Positions 21,616-32,115 of a stretch of 64,000 nt of DNA are shown here, piece by piece. Source of the DNA: Bettongia penicillata ogilbyi (taxonomy: Eukaryota > Chordata > Mammalia > Diprotodontia > Potoroidae). The stretch covers positions 4,445,182 to 4,509,181 of the forward strand of contig JAJHZJ010000808.1 of the NCBI GenBank assembly GCA_023548195.1, written 5' to 3'. The stretch's first letter is position 1. Every line of letters starts with the position of its first letter. Both the position numbers and the translations under genes were made by a program. Below the pieces are notes generated by a model. It saw only the letters and a program-made list of their open reading frames with translations. It was not told the DNA's origin and made no database searches.

Positions 21616-21944
21616 TCCTTCCTTCTTGAATTTCACTTGAATGAAAGTCCATATCTTCAGTTAACTAGGAAAAAAAATCTGTAATATTAGTTCAGAAGAA
21701 AATGATGAATCTAGAGCAGGTAAGAACTTTTAGAGGTTTTTTAGAACTGAGTGCCAAGACTCAGACAGCTCACGGCTTGACCAAGGCAAGAAGGCTAAGC
21801 TTAAACTGAAGATAAAACTTCCTGTGACTTGCTAGAGATAAGTAGAGAGATGGAAATAACTGGAAGTGGAGAGGTGAGGAACATAAAGACAACTTTACGG
21901 AAGTTCTGAGACATTGCTAGAATTAGGAGACAATTTGAGGCCTC

Positions 21945-22095
21945 GATTCCAGCATGGGCTCTGTTACTTGCTGCCTTTTTGTGATTTTGGTCAAGTTACC
22001 TTCTACCTCAAAATCTATTACTGTTTTGGGTCAGATGCATCTTCATCTGTAAAATGAAGGAATTCTACTAGATGATCTAAATTCCCATCCCATTA
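21945..22095 (+). mobile_element. MIR-type SINE fragment
   Basis: TTACTTGCTGCCTTTTTGTG, GGTCAAGTTACCTTC and CATCTGTAAAATGAAGGAAT fit a diverged MIR. Confidence 0.55.
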
Positions 22096-22139
22096 GAAAT
22101 TATGTAGTTTATATACTATCACATTATAATTCACAAAGA

Positions 22140-22330
22140 ACTTTACATATATTGAATCATTTTGATGGTCATAAAACTTTTGAGTTATCCAGGTCAAGTA
22201 TTATTATACTTTTCAGATGAGGAAAATGAGGCAGAGATTGCGGGACCTGCATCATCAACTAGTAAATGGTAGAGCCAGGACTGGTGCCGATATTGTCTAG
22301 ATCCTGGGTTATCAAATCCATTGCACTTTG
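22140..22330 (-). mobile_element. MIR fragment
   Basis: TTTTCAGATGAGGAAAATGAGGC and TAGTAAATGGTAGAGCCAGG are the antisense MIR core and head. Confidence 0.65.
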
Positions 22331-23469
22331 CATTACACTAGAATACCTCCTATATTCAGGAGGTATGTTCAGGAAAATAAATGCCATTAACCAAGTAGTT
22401 GCTCTTCTAAAAATCTTGTTGTAGAAACAATTTCTTATTTCTAATCATTTGTTTCCTGAGAGTCTTCGGGTTAAAAGATATTTATAATCAAAATTAATTG
22501 AAATCAGGTACTTCTAGGATGCCTATGTATAGTGAAATTTACGTATTTAGATTATAAAGCCTGACCCCAAATATGAAATTCCAGATAGTCTGTGAAGTTG
22601 CATAGTTTATTCACTCTAAGCCGTACTCACTGTCTCTGACTTGGATACACTTGGTTCAGTATTGTAGCTATTGACTGAGGTTTGTTGGGTAAACATTTCT
22701 GTGACTGTGTAAAGAGTTCAGGGAGGACAGGGATGGAAAGGGGAAAAAAAATCCAAGAACCTCAGCTTCTAGTTTCTGTCCATAATATTCTAGATAATTT
22801 AGCAATTTGCCCATGTGAGCAAAAGGGAGGGTAAAGTAGGAGTAGAGGACACTTGAGGAGGTACAAAGGAGTGAGCTGCACCATCTCCAGGAAGTGTTAC
22901 CTATAATACGCTGGAAAGGTGGGCTCTTTAAGGGATTCTACATCTGTAAGTCAATTATGAAAATTTGTAGACATTGTTCAGGAAGGCTAAATACAGTGTC
23001 ATTTCAAGAAATCTATATGGGCTCCTCATGAAAGCCTAGTCCTGGTGGGCCTGAGTACTTTCTCTTCTGTTTCTTTGCTAAATTTGTCTCTTGGTGTTAT
23101 TTATCTTGTCTTGTTTCTCTGAGATATGGTCAGGGAAGCACTATTTAGCTGTTTGGAAGTAGTATCTCCCTTCACTGCTATATACCCATGGGAAAAATGG
23201 GGTCCCAGCAAAGTAGACCCAGGGGAGATTGACCAGAAACGAATATATAAAGAATCAGAATCAGAAGTCAATTTTCTTTTGAAGTTTCCCTGTTTTCGTA
23301 AAGACACGACTATTTCAGAATAGAAATTGAATAAATGGGTCTAATACATTTGATTTTGTATAAGTTTCTTTAAAAGTATAATTGAGTTCATAATATATTT
23401 TAACAATTTAGTTTTTTATTTTCTACCAAAATAATTGGACTTCTCCATAGATTGCTAAATAATTACATG
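22331..23469 (+). other. NSUN7 intron 2, unassigned
   Basis: No exon or repeat recognised. Open stretch 23126-23323 has no features of a known protein. Confidence 0.4.
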
Positions 23470-23640
23470 CTTAAAAGCAATTTTAAAGTTTGCAAACATT
23501 TTATTACAAAAACCCTATGAGATGGGTAGTGCAGATATTATATACTCATTTTCAAGATGGAGAAACTGAGGATCATAGAGTTTTTGAGTTACTCATGTAT
23601 GTGTTGGCTCATCAAGTATATTTTAATTTAAATTATTAAC
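23470..23640 (-). mobile_element. MIR fragment
   Basis: AGTTTGCAAACATTTTATTAC, CCTATGAGATGGGTAG, TGGAGAAACTGAGGATCATA. It ends about 210 bp before exon 3. Confidence 0.6.
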
Positions 23641-23852
23641 TCTGTTCAAAGTGTAATAAAGTTTTAATTTTATCTCTATATTCCCAAATCTTTACAGAGA
23701 AATGGAGTAATTTTGGAAAGAAAATGTCAGTAATAAATGTCTTTAATGAGATTATTTGAAATGTATTGTCATTAAGAGCATAAAAATTTTTTAGTGATAT
23801 TAAGTTTTTCAGTGATATTCATATTGAAGACTAATATTTCTTTGTCCCTTAG

Positions 23853-23911
23853 ATCAAGATATTTTGGAAAATATATTAATAGACAGCTGTTTCTATCCAA
23901 ATGTGTCAATA
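23853..23911 (+). CDS. NSUN7: NSUN7 coding exon 3, residues 104-123
   Basis: A 59-nt micro-exon. The acceptor is TCCCTTAG ending at 23852 and the donor GTAAGT starts at 23912. The first two bases complete a Tyr codon split with exon 2, then QDILENILIDSCFYPNVSI follows and the exon ends in phase 0. The sequence matches the NSUN7 region following the ALKYQD block. It is too short to stand out as an open frame alone; the phase match to both neighbours supports it. Confidence 0.92.
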
Positions 23912-24317
23912 GTAAGTAGACAATTTTTATGTAATTTGGGATATCATTGTACTTTCCGAGGTTTTTTTTTAGAGTCCTCTAATTTTAATAAATGGTTAAT
24001 GATTTCTTCATCCTAGAAAAGTTGCTAAAATTTTTTTAAAAAGTTGGGTGAAGCTCTGGGAAATATCTGCTAGGAAATTTTTTTTCACTTCTATGATTCC
24101 ATGCTCATTCATTGTGACCATATACAAATAGTTACAATCCTTCATGTTAAAAGATTAATTTACAGTAGGTTATTTTTTCTCAGGGAGTAGAGACAATAGT
24201 AAAATAGTATTTTGCTTCTTTATTCAGAATAATCAGTGTAGTGTGTAGAGTGTAGAAAATATTGTTATTGTATGTCACTGTGTACTTTATTTTCTTTGCA
24301 TTTATTTCATTTGGTAG

Positions 24318-24448
24318 CCAGATGCTTTGACCAGTCTTGTTGTTGTGATGCTCTATGACTTCCAAGACAGAAAATTTCAAAGTCGACTCATTTCAGATGA
24401 GGAGCAGTCAATTTCAGAAGTTCAGGAAGTAGAGAATCTTCTTAACAG
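24318..24448 (+). CDS. NSUN7: NSUN7 coding exon 4, residues 124-166
   Basis: 131 nt, acceptor TTTGGTAG ending at 24317, donor GTATTA at 24449. It encodes PDALTSLVVVMLYDFQDRKF and then the ISEVQEVENLLN segment, both typical of NSUN7. It ends with two bases (AG) of a Ser codon completed by exon 5. The intron before it is only 406 bp. Confidence 0.93.
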
Positions 24449-24974
24449 GTATTACTAACTGTAATAAGGAAGAACAAAATTCTTTAAGTTTCATGTTTTC
24501 ATTGACAGGAGAGAATATGTAATATTCTTTATAGGTAGGTGTCAAAAATCTTTAGGGGGGTATTACTGAGTGATGTATGTATAGATTTAGCAGTTTACCC
24601 AACTTCCTTTCAAAAATTGTCTTGGGAACAAGTTCATTAAAAGGAACTATTTTAAAATTGAACAGATTTTAAAAGTTTAATTTGAAAGGCAGTTCTTATA
24701 TTCAAGATGAAAATAATGAAAATTTTTATAAATTTGTTTTTATTAGAAAGCATGAGAATTGGATGAATTCCTTAGTCTGTTATGAGCAAATTAAAACACA
24801 GTTATATATGTGTGTATGTGTTCATATGTCCAGATTCTTTCTCGGGCTATTTATTGGTATAGAAAAATCCAGCTGGATCAAATAAGAAAAGCCACAGCTA
24901 TATCTAAGGATTCGTTATTAGATTATACCATGGTTTGAGCTAATTATTTATTATAAACATTAACATAGTTCAAC

Positions 24975-25075
24975 AGTTCCAAAAGAGTCAGCTTGACATA
25001 GTGATTGTGGAGCTGGTTTCAAAGCCAGGAAAACCTGGGTTTTTTCTTGCCTCTGACATTATAAGTATGTTTATG
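24975..25075 (+). mobile_element. tRNA-headed SINE fragment
   Basis: GACATAGTGATTGTGGAGCTGG and AAGCCAGGAAAACCTGGGTT mark a marsupial SINE head. An AT-rich stretch follows. Confidence 0.55.
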
Positions 25076-25210
25076 AATATAAGTATAATTATTATATAGA
25101 TATATACATTATATAGCATATATGAGCATATATACATATACTCATAACATATAAGCATATATATACATATATATAACATATACTTATATACATATATGTA
25201 TATGTATATA
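25076..25210. repeat. AT/ATAC-rich low-complexity tract
   Basis: Dense TATA/CATA repeats, partly self-complementary, immediately left of the hAT MITE. Confidence 0.85.
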
Positions 25211-25218
25211 TCTGTATC

Positions 25219-25502
25219 TGCACTCTTAAACTGTGGGACACAACCCCATATCATGAAAAATTTGGCAATAATAAGAGGTTTCTGAATGCACAAAAAAAAA
25301 TTCAAAATCAAATGTGTAATGAATCAGGTGTTTATGGCAGTACTTGCCTGTGTTGCATTGAACAACTTCACTGCAGACTTGGTTCTGAACACAAAGCATG
25401 CTCAACTTTTCATTGTGCATGCCCTTAGGTCACACCGCATCAACTAAGCACTGCTGGTAAGCAAAAATGGGTCATGAGTGGAAAAAGTTTAAGAAGTCCT
25501 GA
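25219..25502. mobile_element. hAT-type MITE with 8-bp duplications
   Basis: 284 bp flanked by a perfect 8-bp duplication, TCTGTATC, at 25211-25218 and 25503-25510. Termini are related inverted repeats: left TGCACTCTTAAACT, right in reverse TCAGGACTTCTTAAACT. Internal blocks include GTGGGACACAACCCCAT, GTACTTGCCTGTGTTGCATTG and ATTGTGCATGCCCTTAG. Non-coding, hence non-autonomous. Confidence 0.8.
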
Positions 25503-25577
25503 TCTGTATCTATCTTCTGAACTCCAAACCAATTATCACTGACTTCCATGGTTGGACAGCTCCAACTGCATATCTTC

Positions 25578-25640
25578 CGGGGCAGCTAAGAGGTTTGTGG
25601 TTGGAGTGCAAGGCCTGGAAACTGGTTAATCATAGGGTTA
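25578..25640 (+). mobile_element. SINE head fragment
   Basis: GGGGCAGCTAAGAGGTTTGT to CAAGGCCTGGAA is a tRNA-like SINE head. A 12-13 bp tandem duplication (GGTTAATCATAG twice) follows at about 25624-25649. Confidence 0.5.
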
Positions 25641-26581
25641 ATCATAGGCTGGCCTTGGAGGAGCAACATAAATCCAGTGTATTAAACCTGTTTTCTTTAG
25701 GAGCTTCATATCCCTCCCTTGCAATTCCCCATGGGGAATTAGCTGAAATGAGAATACATATGTAAGGTATGGGGTATGAGTGACTCCCTTGAAAGGTCAA
25801 AGGGCAGTCCTCCCCTGGACACTGTAATTGATTTAATTGACTCTGTTGTCAGAAAGCTCCCCAGGTATTTAAAAGTTGGCAGCAAAAAGAAGCCCAGCAT
25901 TGGTTCAATTAGACCATGTCCTCAGGAACCATCCCTCCTTTGATTCCTTAGATTGTTATTTGAACTTCTTTCTATTCTAAAAAGTTACTTTGTAGTAAAA
26001 AACCCATCCTCTGTTCCTCTAATGGAAGAAATCCCATTCTGGGGTATAATATTAGGGTAAGCGTGGGGCTCTTCTGATGCAGGTGGCTGTTCCCAAATCA
26101 GTCCCTCACTCCAACTATCATTCTCCTATCTTATTGCTCTCATTTCAATTGGATCTAATGCTACCTCTGGTTCAGAGACCATATGTCCCTCTCTAGGGCC
26201 ATGAGTTTCTGACTGGGGACTATGAGTCTTCAACCCCTTCAGGAGTGTTAAGAGTTCTGCCTCTAGTAAATGGATGACTCTTGACCAGTAAGCTTTCAGA
26301 CTTGTAATTCTGGCAGTCCAACTTTTATAGAATGGGCAGTAACAACGCGGGAACATTGGACTTTATCCTTTCTTTCTGCACCCACTGGACCAATTGCTCT
26401 GGATCAATGGGAACCTGTTCCCTGTCCCATTGAAAGGATTCCCCCATACATATCCAGAAAGGCTTTTAGAACCTGAGGTGTCCAGTTCGTGAATCACCCC
26501 ACAACCTTCCAGGTTTGTAGTACCCTTCCCCCTACTCAATCAAGATATGGGCCATGAGGTCATCTCATCTCTGTAGCCAAA
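25641..26581 (-). mobile_element. possible ERV leader/gag remnant next to LTR
   Basis: Lies downstream (minus strand) of an LTR-like block. A TTTGGC start at 26574-26579 sits directly after the LTR terminus, where a primer-binding site belongs. A minus-strand open stretch at 26126-26356 and its neighbours may be decayed gag. I could not confirm any retroviral domain. Frames are broken. Confidence 0.35.
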
Positions 26582-26889
26582 TGTTGTAGGTGCACAGCTG
26601 TAAAGCCAGTACCCTCTTAGTTCAGGTTTAATGTTGGGATGCGATGAGGCACTCCTGAGTCACTGTTCATTTAACAAAAGAGGTTTCCTTTGCCCTAATA
26701 ACAGGGATATATAAGAAGGATACAGTGGCACTTACCTTCAGTTTTTGTAAATGAGAGCTGCCTCACACAGAAACTATGGGGAATGATAATCTCATGTTCT
26801 TGGGCACCCATCAACTCTTGAGAGGTCCTGGTCCACATGACTCAACTTTTTATTGGCCCTAGGCCAGAAAACTGGGGCCTGGTGTTACA
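26582..26889 (-). mobile_element. ERV LTR candidate (308 bp)
   Basis: On the minus strand it begins TGTAACACC (26889) and ends CCTACAACA (26582), the canonical TG...CA form. It has a CCAAT at about 26855 and TTATATA at about 26708-26714. The right flank shows no polypurine tract, so this would be the 5' LTR of a truncated provirus. Confidence 0.45.
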
Positions 26890-27109
26890 TAAGTGGTAGC
26901 AATTAGGTTTTGTGGGGAGGTGGGAGAAAGCTGTACCAAGGAAGCTGTTAGGGAAGTTGAGTTGTGAAAGGAAGTTGTGTAGGTGGAGGAAACTTCCTCA
27001 GACAGGCTAGGACTGAAGGAAATATAGTGGCTGTGTGTTGGGAGGAAGCCGGGGGAGGAAAGATATAATTTAGTCATACCTTAAATGTATTTTAATTTTC
27101 ATTTAAAAT
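26890..27109 (+). other. intron 4, unassigned
   Basis: G/A-rich stretch; nothing recognised. Confidence 0.4.
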
Positions 27110-27715
27110 GGACCCATAAATGTGTTCCCCTTCTCTTCTTCAATAAACTCTAGCTTATTACTCCCTATTACTTCTAGGATCAAATATATAATGTTCTGTT
27201 TGACTTTTAAAGGCTTTTACAACCTAACTTCTTTCTACTTTTTAAGTCTTTTTACTCTTTTCTCCTCTTTACATATTTTAGGATCCAGGGACATTGACTT
27301 TCTTGCCGTTTCTTGAACAGGATACTCACTTTCTCACCTAGGTACCTTTTCATTGCCTGTCTCCCAAGAGTGGAATTCCCTCCTATCCCCTTAGCTCCAG
27401 TTCCTGGTTTTCCTGGCCTCTTTCAAGACTCAGCTTAAACTCTACTCGTCTGTGGGGAAGCACTTTCCCTTTCTTCTTCTTACCCTATTAGCGCTTTCTC
27501 TCTGAGATTACAGTTTGCTATTAGTGCTTTCTCTCTGAGATTACAGTTTGCCTGCACTGAATAAATCCTATATGTATATCATTGTCTGCATTTTCTCTCC
27601 CCAATTAGACTGACACGATTGATGGCAGGAACTATGTTTTGCTGTTCTTTGAATTCCCAATGCTTAGCACATAGAAAATACTTAATAAAAACTTTTTGAC
27701 CAACTGACTGAGTGT
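27110..27715 (+). mobile_element. L2-like LINE 3' end with internal tandem duplication
   Basis: TTTTAAAGGCTTTTACAACC, GACTCAGCTTAAACTCTACTC, AATGCTTAGCACATAGAAAA and terminal AATAAAAACTTTTTGACCAAC fit an L2-type tail. A 33-bp unit (TATTAGYGCTTTCTCTCTGA start) is repeated at about 27486-27551. Confidence 0.65.
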
Positions 27716-28559
27716 TAAACTTTAAGAAATTTGGCATCTTAGTTTTTGCTAGGAAGAAATTTTAGAAAAAAAACCAACCCAGTTATTATGCTTCCTGTCT
27801 GTAATTCATTAACTATAGTGGCTTATTATCTAGTCAAATGAAGTAGCAGTACACTTAAATGTATGCCTTTGAATTATGAATTCAAGAGATTTTCCTCTGT
27901 ATTAATTGGTTAACAAAATTCTTCCTGTTTGCCTTTATTTTCTTCTGCTCTTATTTTTTCTCGAAACATAGTTTGATTTTTTTTTAGGTCATTTGTTAAG
28001 GGATATGTGTCAGAAATGCAATTTCTTATTGTCACATAGTGTTACTAAAGAAATTGGCCTTAGAATATTCAGGGAGATCTACATTTTCATTCAGTAGGCA
28101 TGTCTCCTTAATACGGTACTCCTTAACATATTATCTTAACATGTTAAACTGTTATTCTCTTGAAGAGTGTATTTGTTTTTTGGTAAATTTCAAAGCACAT
28201 CATCATTCAAATGTCTAGAGACACAGCATTTTATTGTACTGATTGCATTACCTATTCACAGTTTGACCCTAAAACAGTTTTGCTTTATTAATGCTTGCTA
28301 GTGAATGACTTGGTAGTCTTAGTAATTTGAAGACTGCTTGCTAGTATTCTAGACAGTTATTGAAAAATGGTGTTGCCAATGAATATTTTACAATATTTCA
28401 TTCAATTATTTTTTTAGATGCCAGCTCTTCAATGATGAAGTCAATTGAGGATTTTTATTTGAGTATATAGTGGCTTACAATAAATTGGTTGCTTGAGAGA
28501 ATTATCAAAAAAACTAGTGATGATGTAGAAACAGTAGCAGTAAGAACACTTTAAAAGTT
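27716..28559 (+). other. intron 4, unassigned
   Basis: AT-rich; no exon or repeat recognised. Confidence 0.4.
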
Positions 28560-28870
28560 AATTTCTTTCACTTAACAAAAATAAATATCTTTACTCCATC
28601 CCATATACCTTCCATTAAAAAAAAAAACTCTTGTAACATCCATAGTTAAGAAAAATAAACTCTTGAATTGACTTTGTCCAGAAATAAATCTAATTTTGCA
28701 TATTTTGCAGCTCTCAGGAGGTAAATAGAATATTCCTCTGGAATTGTAGTCGGTCATTTTCAATTCTTTCAAAGTTTTTTGTCTTTACAATGTTGTTGTT
28801 ACTGTATAAATTATTCTCCTGGATTTGCGTTGATTTACAGTAGAAAATGTTTCCATATGCTAGAAGTTGG
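28560..28870 (-). mobile_element. L1 3' UTR fragment, diverged
   Basis: ACAAAAATAAATATCTTTACTCC, CTCTCAGGAGGTAAATAGAA, GAATTGTAGTCGGTCATTTTC, ACAATGTTGTTGTTACTGTA follow the antisense L1 3' UTR order. Confidence 0.55.
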
Positions 28871-29099
28871 TCTCACAGTTTTGCTGAGGGTAAAAATCTA
28901 AAAATGTTTAGTGTCTAGATTACATATAAGCACATATATAGTATATGAAAATTTAGTAATTTACCTTTAAGTTTGAGCAGTATGCAAATCCTGTAGGCTT
29001 TTCCTTATTGTTAATGCTAAATATGTTTCAATATAACAGCATATTAAATTAATAAGAGTTCAGTTATCATTTTAAAATTGTGATGGAGCTATAATTTCA

Positions 29100-29560
29100 T
29101 TGACAGAGGTGCACATTGCAGCCAATCACACCCTCTCATTCCACTTGATTTTGCATTTCCTTATCAGTCATCCACTGAGGACGCACCTCTATGATGGAGT
29201 TAGTCTGTTAGTTCTTCCATTATTTTGTGGGTACCAGTGTAGCGCTCGGTTTGTTATTTTCCCTCATACTATTGAAGTAGCCATTTCCTTGTTTAATACA
29301 TGTCTTTGCTGTCATGTGCTTCTCAAGTGCCTAGTCATCATTAGTTTTATGTTGCTTCTTAGATAACATCTGCCATGTACCCTTCTGTTGCAACTGATTC
29401 TTAGATCATGATGTTCCATATAAGGCAGCCATTTAGCATCACATGGAGAATACTGTCCAAGATATGGGCTTTTGGGATGTTGAGTAGTTTGGAATCCTTT
29501 GAAGGAGTAACTCAGTTTCCCAAATGTGATCCTGTCTAATCTCTTCCTCCTGTTCATTTC
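29100..29560 (-). mobile_element. RTE-like reverse-transcriptase remnant
   Basis: The minus-strand open frame 29312-29557 begins MNRRKRLDRITFGKLSYSFK, resembling the post-RT region of RTE-type LINEs (RRKRxxxxTFGKL). Diverged; class assignment tentative. Confidence 0.35.
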
Positions 29561-30249
29561 GGGGTCCTGCTCATTAAAACATATTTTAAGAATAAAATTT
29601 ACATACTAGCATTCCTTCTGGCTTACTCTTTTAACTGTTACCTGCAGGCTGGGTCCCCAGAGGGTGGCTGCTACCTCAGGTTATAGAATTCTCTTTGGGC
29701 GGCTACTGCTACTACTGTAGCTCACAAGCCTCTACCCTTTGCTTACCTTTAAGACTCAGCCAGTAGTCACAATTAGCTCTTTACAAAGGCATTTACTACA
29801 ACAGCATAGTTAAAAAAAATACTAGCTATAAAAGATTGCCTTCTCTCAAAATACATACATTCTCCCACAAATACACACTGTTCGTGGGAAGAGAGGACTC
29901 AGCCTTAGAAGGCAGGAAGTATGTATGTGCTGAGGGGACAGCTGTGAGTGCTGCAGGCCTTTTTTTTTTCTTTTCAGTCTTTCTCTTGGTGATGCTGTTT
30001 CTACTGGGCACGTTGTGAAGCTAGTTCTAGGGTCTGCTTTAGTCCAGCTCTCTTCTCTGCTTCAAGTTCAGGCTCCTTAGCTCTTCCCTCTTCTCTCTGT
30101 ATTTGTCTCCTCTCTACTGCTTATAGTGCCTTTTATGGGTTCAGTAATTTCTCTCCCTGATACATGGCTTATAAAAACACTCTGAATGCATTCTAAAACA
30201 TAGCTTAATATTCTGAAATTAAAATAGTTGATACAAGAACAGAAAGAGA
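29561..30249 (+). other. intron 4, unassigned
   Basis: Mixed sequence with short poly-T runs. No gene or repeat recognised. Confidence 0.4.
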
Positions 30250-30420
30250 CCTTAAATCCATTTGTTCAGTCTCATGACCTGGCCAATTAAGGAAACTATG
30301 GTTCAGAGAAATTGAGATTTCCTAAGGTCATATTTGTAGTAAAAGGGCTGAGCAGGGATTAACCCTTAGATCCTCAAATGTTGTGTATGTATCCATGTTG
30401 TGCCGCTCTAGATGTTCTTT
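30250..30420 (-). mobile_element. MIR fragment
   Basis: TTAAGGAAACTATGGTTCAGAG, CCTAAGGTCATATTTGTAG, GGGCTGAGCAGGGATTAACC fit antisense MIR. Confidence 0.5.
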
Positions 30421-31762
30421 ACTGATGTTGGTCCTTGGTTTGAAAGGAATTATAATGAGCTCACACTACAGAGAATCACACATAAAAGTCTCCAGTTTTT
30501 TATTTGAAAGAATTATTTGAAGGAGAAGAGACCAACAAGCAATATAGGAATACTTTATCATAAATATTTATTTTACTAGTTCTTAAAAGTATATAATCTC
30601 AACTTGTAAAATTTTTCAGGAAGAAGAAAAATTATTACACAAACAAAAACCTAGAAAATATGTTTATATTCTTTTTCCTTTAATATCCTGGGCCTAGTGT
30701 TGGTTGTTTTTCTTCAGAACTTAACACTCCAAAGTCACTTGACCAGTAGTAATTGCTAAACACTTAGACATTCCATGCTAGTAAGATCCTTGAAATCAGT
30801 AAAAATTAAATATGGTTTCTGTCCAGCAGGAGGAGCTTTTGATGTAAAGTAGTTGTAGGTCACACTTTTATGGAATAGTAATAACACTGACCAAAAATCT
30901 TCATTCTTTGAATTACAGCAGTTTGATATACACATATGTAGCATCCATTGCTGTGGTATCATATAACTCTTAGACATGAGAACTAAAACAGTCTAATTTT
31001 GTTGTGGTCAGAGCGTTTATCAGGGATTGAAGCTTTAGAGCTCATGTTTTTGGGGGAATCTGTGCATCAAGGATGGAGATTAGGCATCTCTAGTGTGTAT
31101 TGTTCTACGTAGTAACTTAGGGAGGAAAAGGAATTGAGAGAGGCCATAAAAATGAATACCTTCAGTATTAATTTAAAATCTCCTCTCGACCTTCTTAGCA
31201 CTTACTCGCCACCCTTGAAGAACTTTGTTTGAGACTATGACTAGTCTGGCAACAACTCTTCTCCCCACCCCATCCCCTTTCTGTTGAACACACTGAGGCA
31301 AGCTTTATTGTCCTTTTGTTTTGTGACTTTCCCCCCATGTTCAAGGTTGTCTTTGTTATTCATCTAAACAAGATTTCAAGTATATAAAAATGTCACAGAG
31401 GTGCTATGTAATATATACTATATACTGTGTATTTTGTCCTAGATAATCTTCCATTACTTTAGGAGTAAGTAGCCCAAATTGCATCATCACAATTTGGGCT
31501 TTTCTAAGACTAATATTCTTTTGAGGTTTGAGATATCAATAAAAGCATGGGTTTTCAGGATACTTAGATTTTTTTTTGTTTCTTTGTCTACAGGTATCGT
31601 TAGATATGGGATATTTAGGAGAGGGGAGGGCCAGAATCAGTTTCATGGAAGTTATTAAGCCTTTAAGACTACAATATTGAAGTCCATGCTAGCAATTAAC
31701 ACTGAAATAGAGACCTAGGGAGATGCAGAAAGACATGACAAAGAGATAGATATAAAAGGGAA
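30421..31762 (+). other. intron 4, unassigned, with a perfect hairpin at 31471-31500
   Basis: No exon or repeat recognised. The 11-bp perfect stem AGCCCAAATTG / CAATTTGGGCT has an 8-nt loop. Confidence 0.4.
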
Positions 31763-32115
31763 TGTCAGAAGTGAGCCCATCTAACAAGCCCCCCCAACAG
31801 TGAGAAACATGTTCACCTTAAATAAAGAAGAATACCTATTGTGAATCAGGAAAGCCTTTATTAATCTTTATATCCATTCCCCCTGAATGAATGGGTAGCC
31901 TCACCAGTAAGATTACAGGACAACTACAACATATTCAGAATGGGGCTTCTTATACTGTTTTCCGAACTTTGGAGCTCCTATGATACCATCCCCTGGCCCT
32001 TTCTCACACAGCTCCTTTAGCCTGTGCATTAGTCTCTGACCTCTAACCTATCCATGCTAGGTTGCAATCCTTATCACTGAGGACTATGGAAAACAGAATT
32101 TCCTTGTTTTCCACA
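31763..32115 (-). repeat. ERV 3' LTR
   Basis: Ends TGT...ACA. About 353 bp, collinear with the other LTR except for a 32-bp gap and scattered substitutions. Confidence 0.8.
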
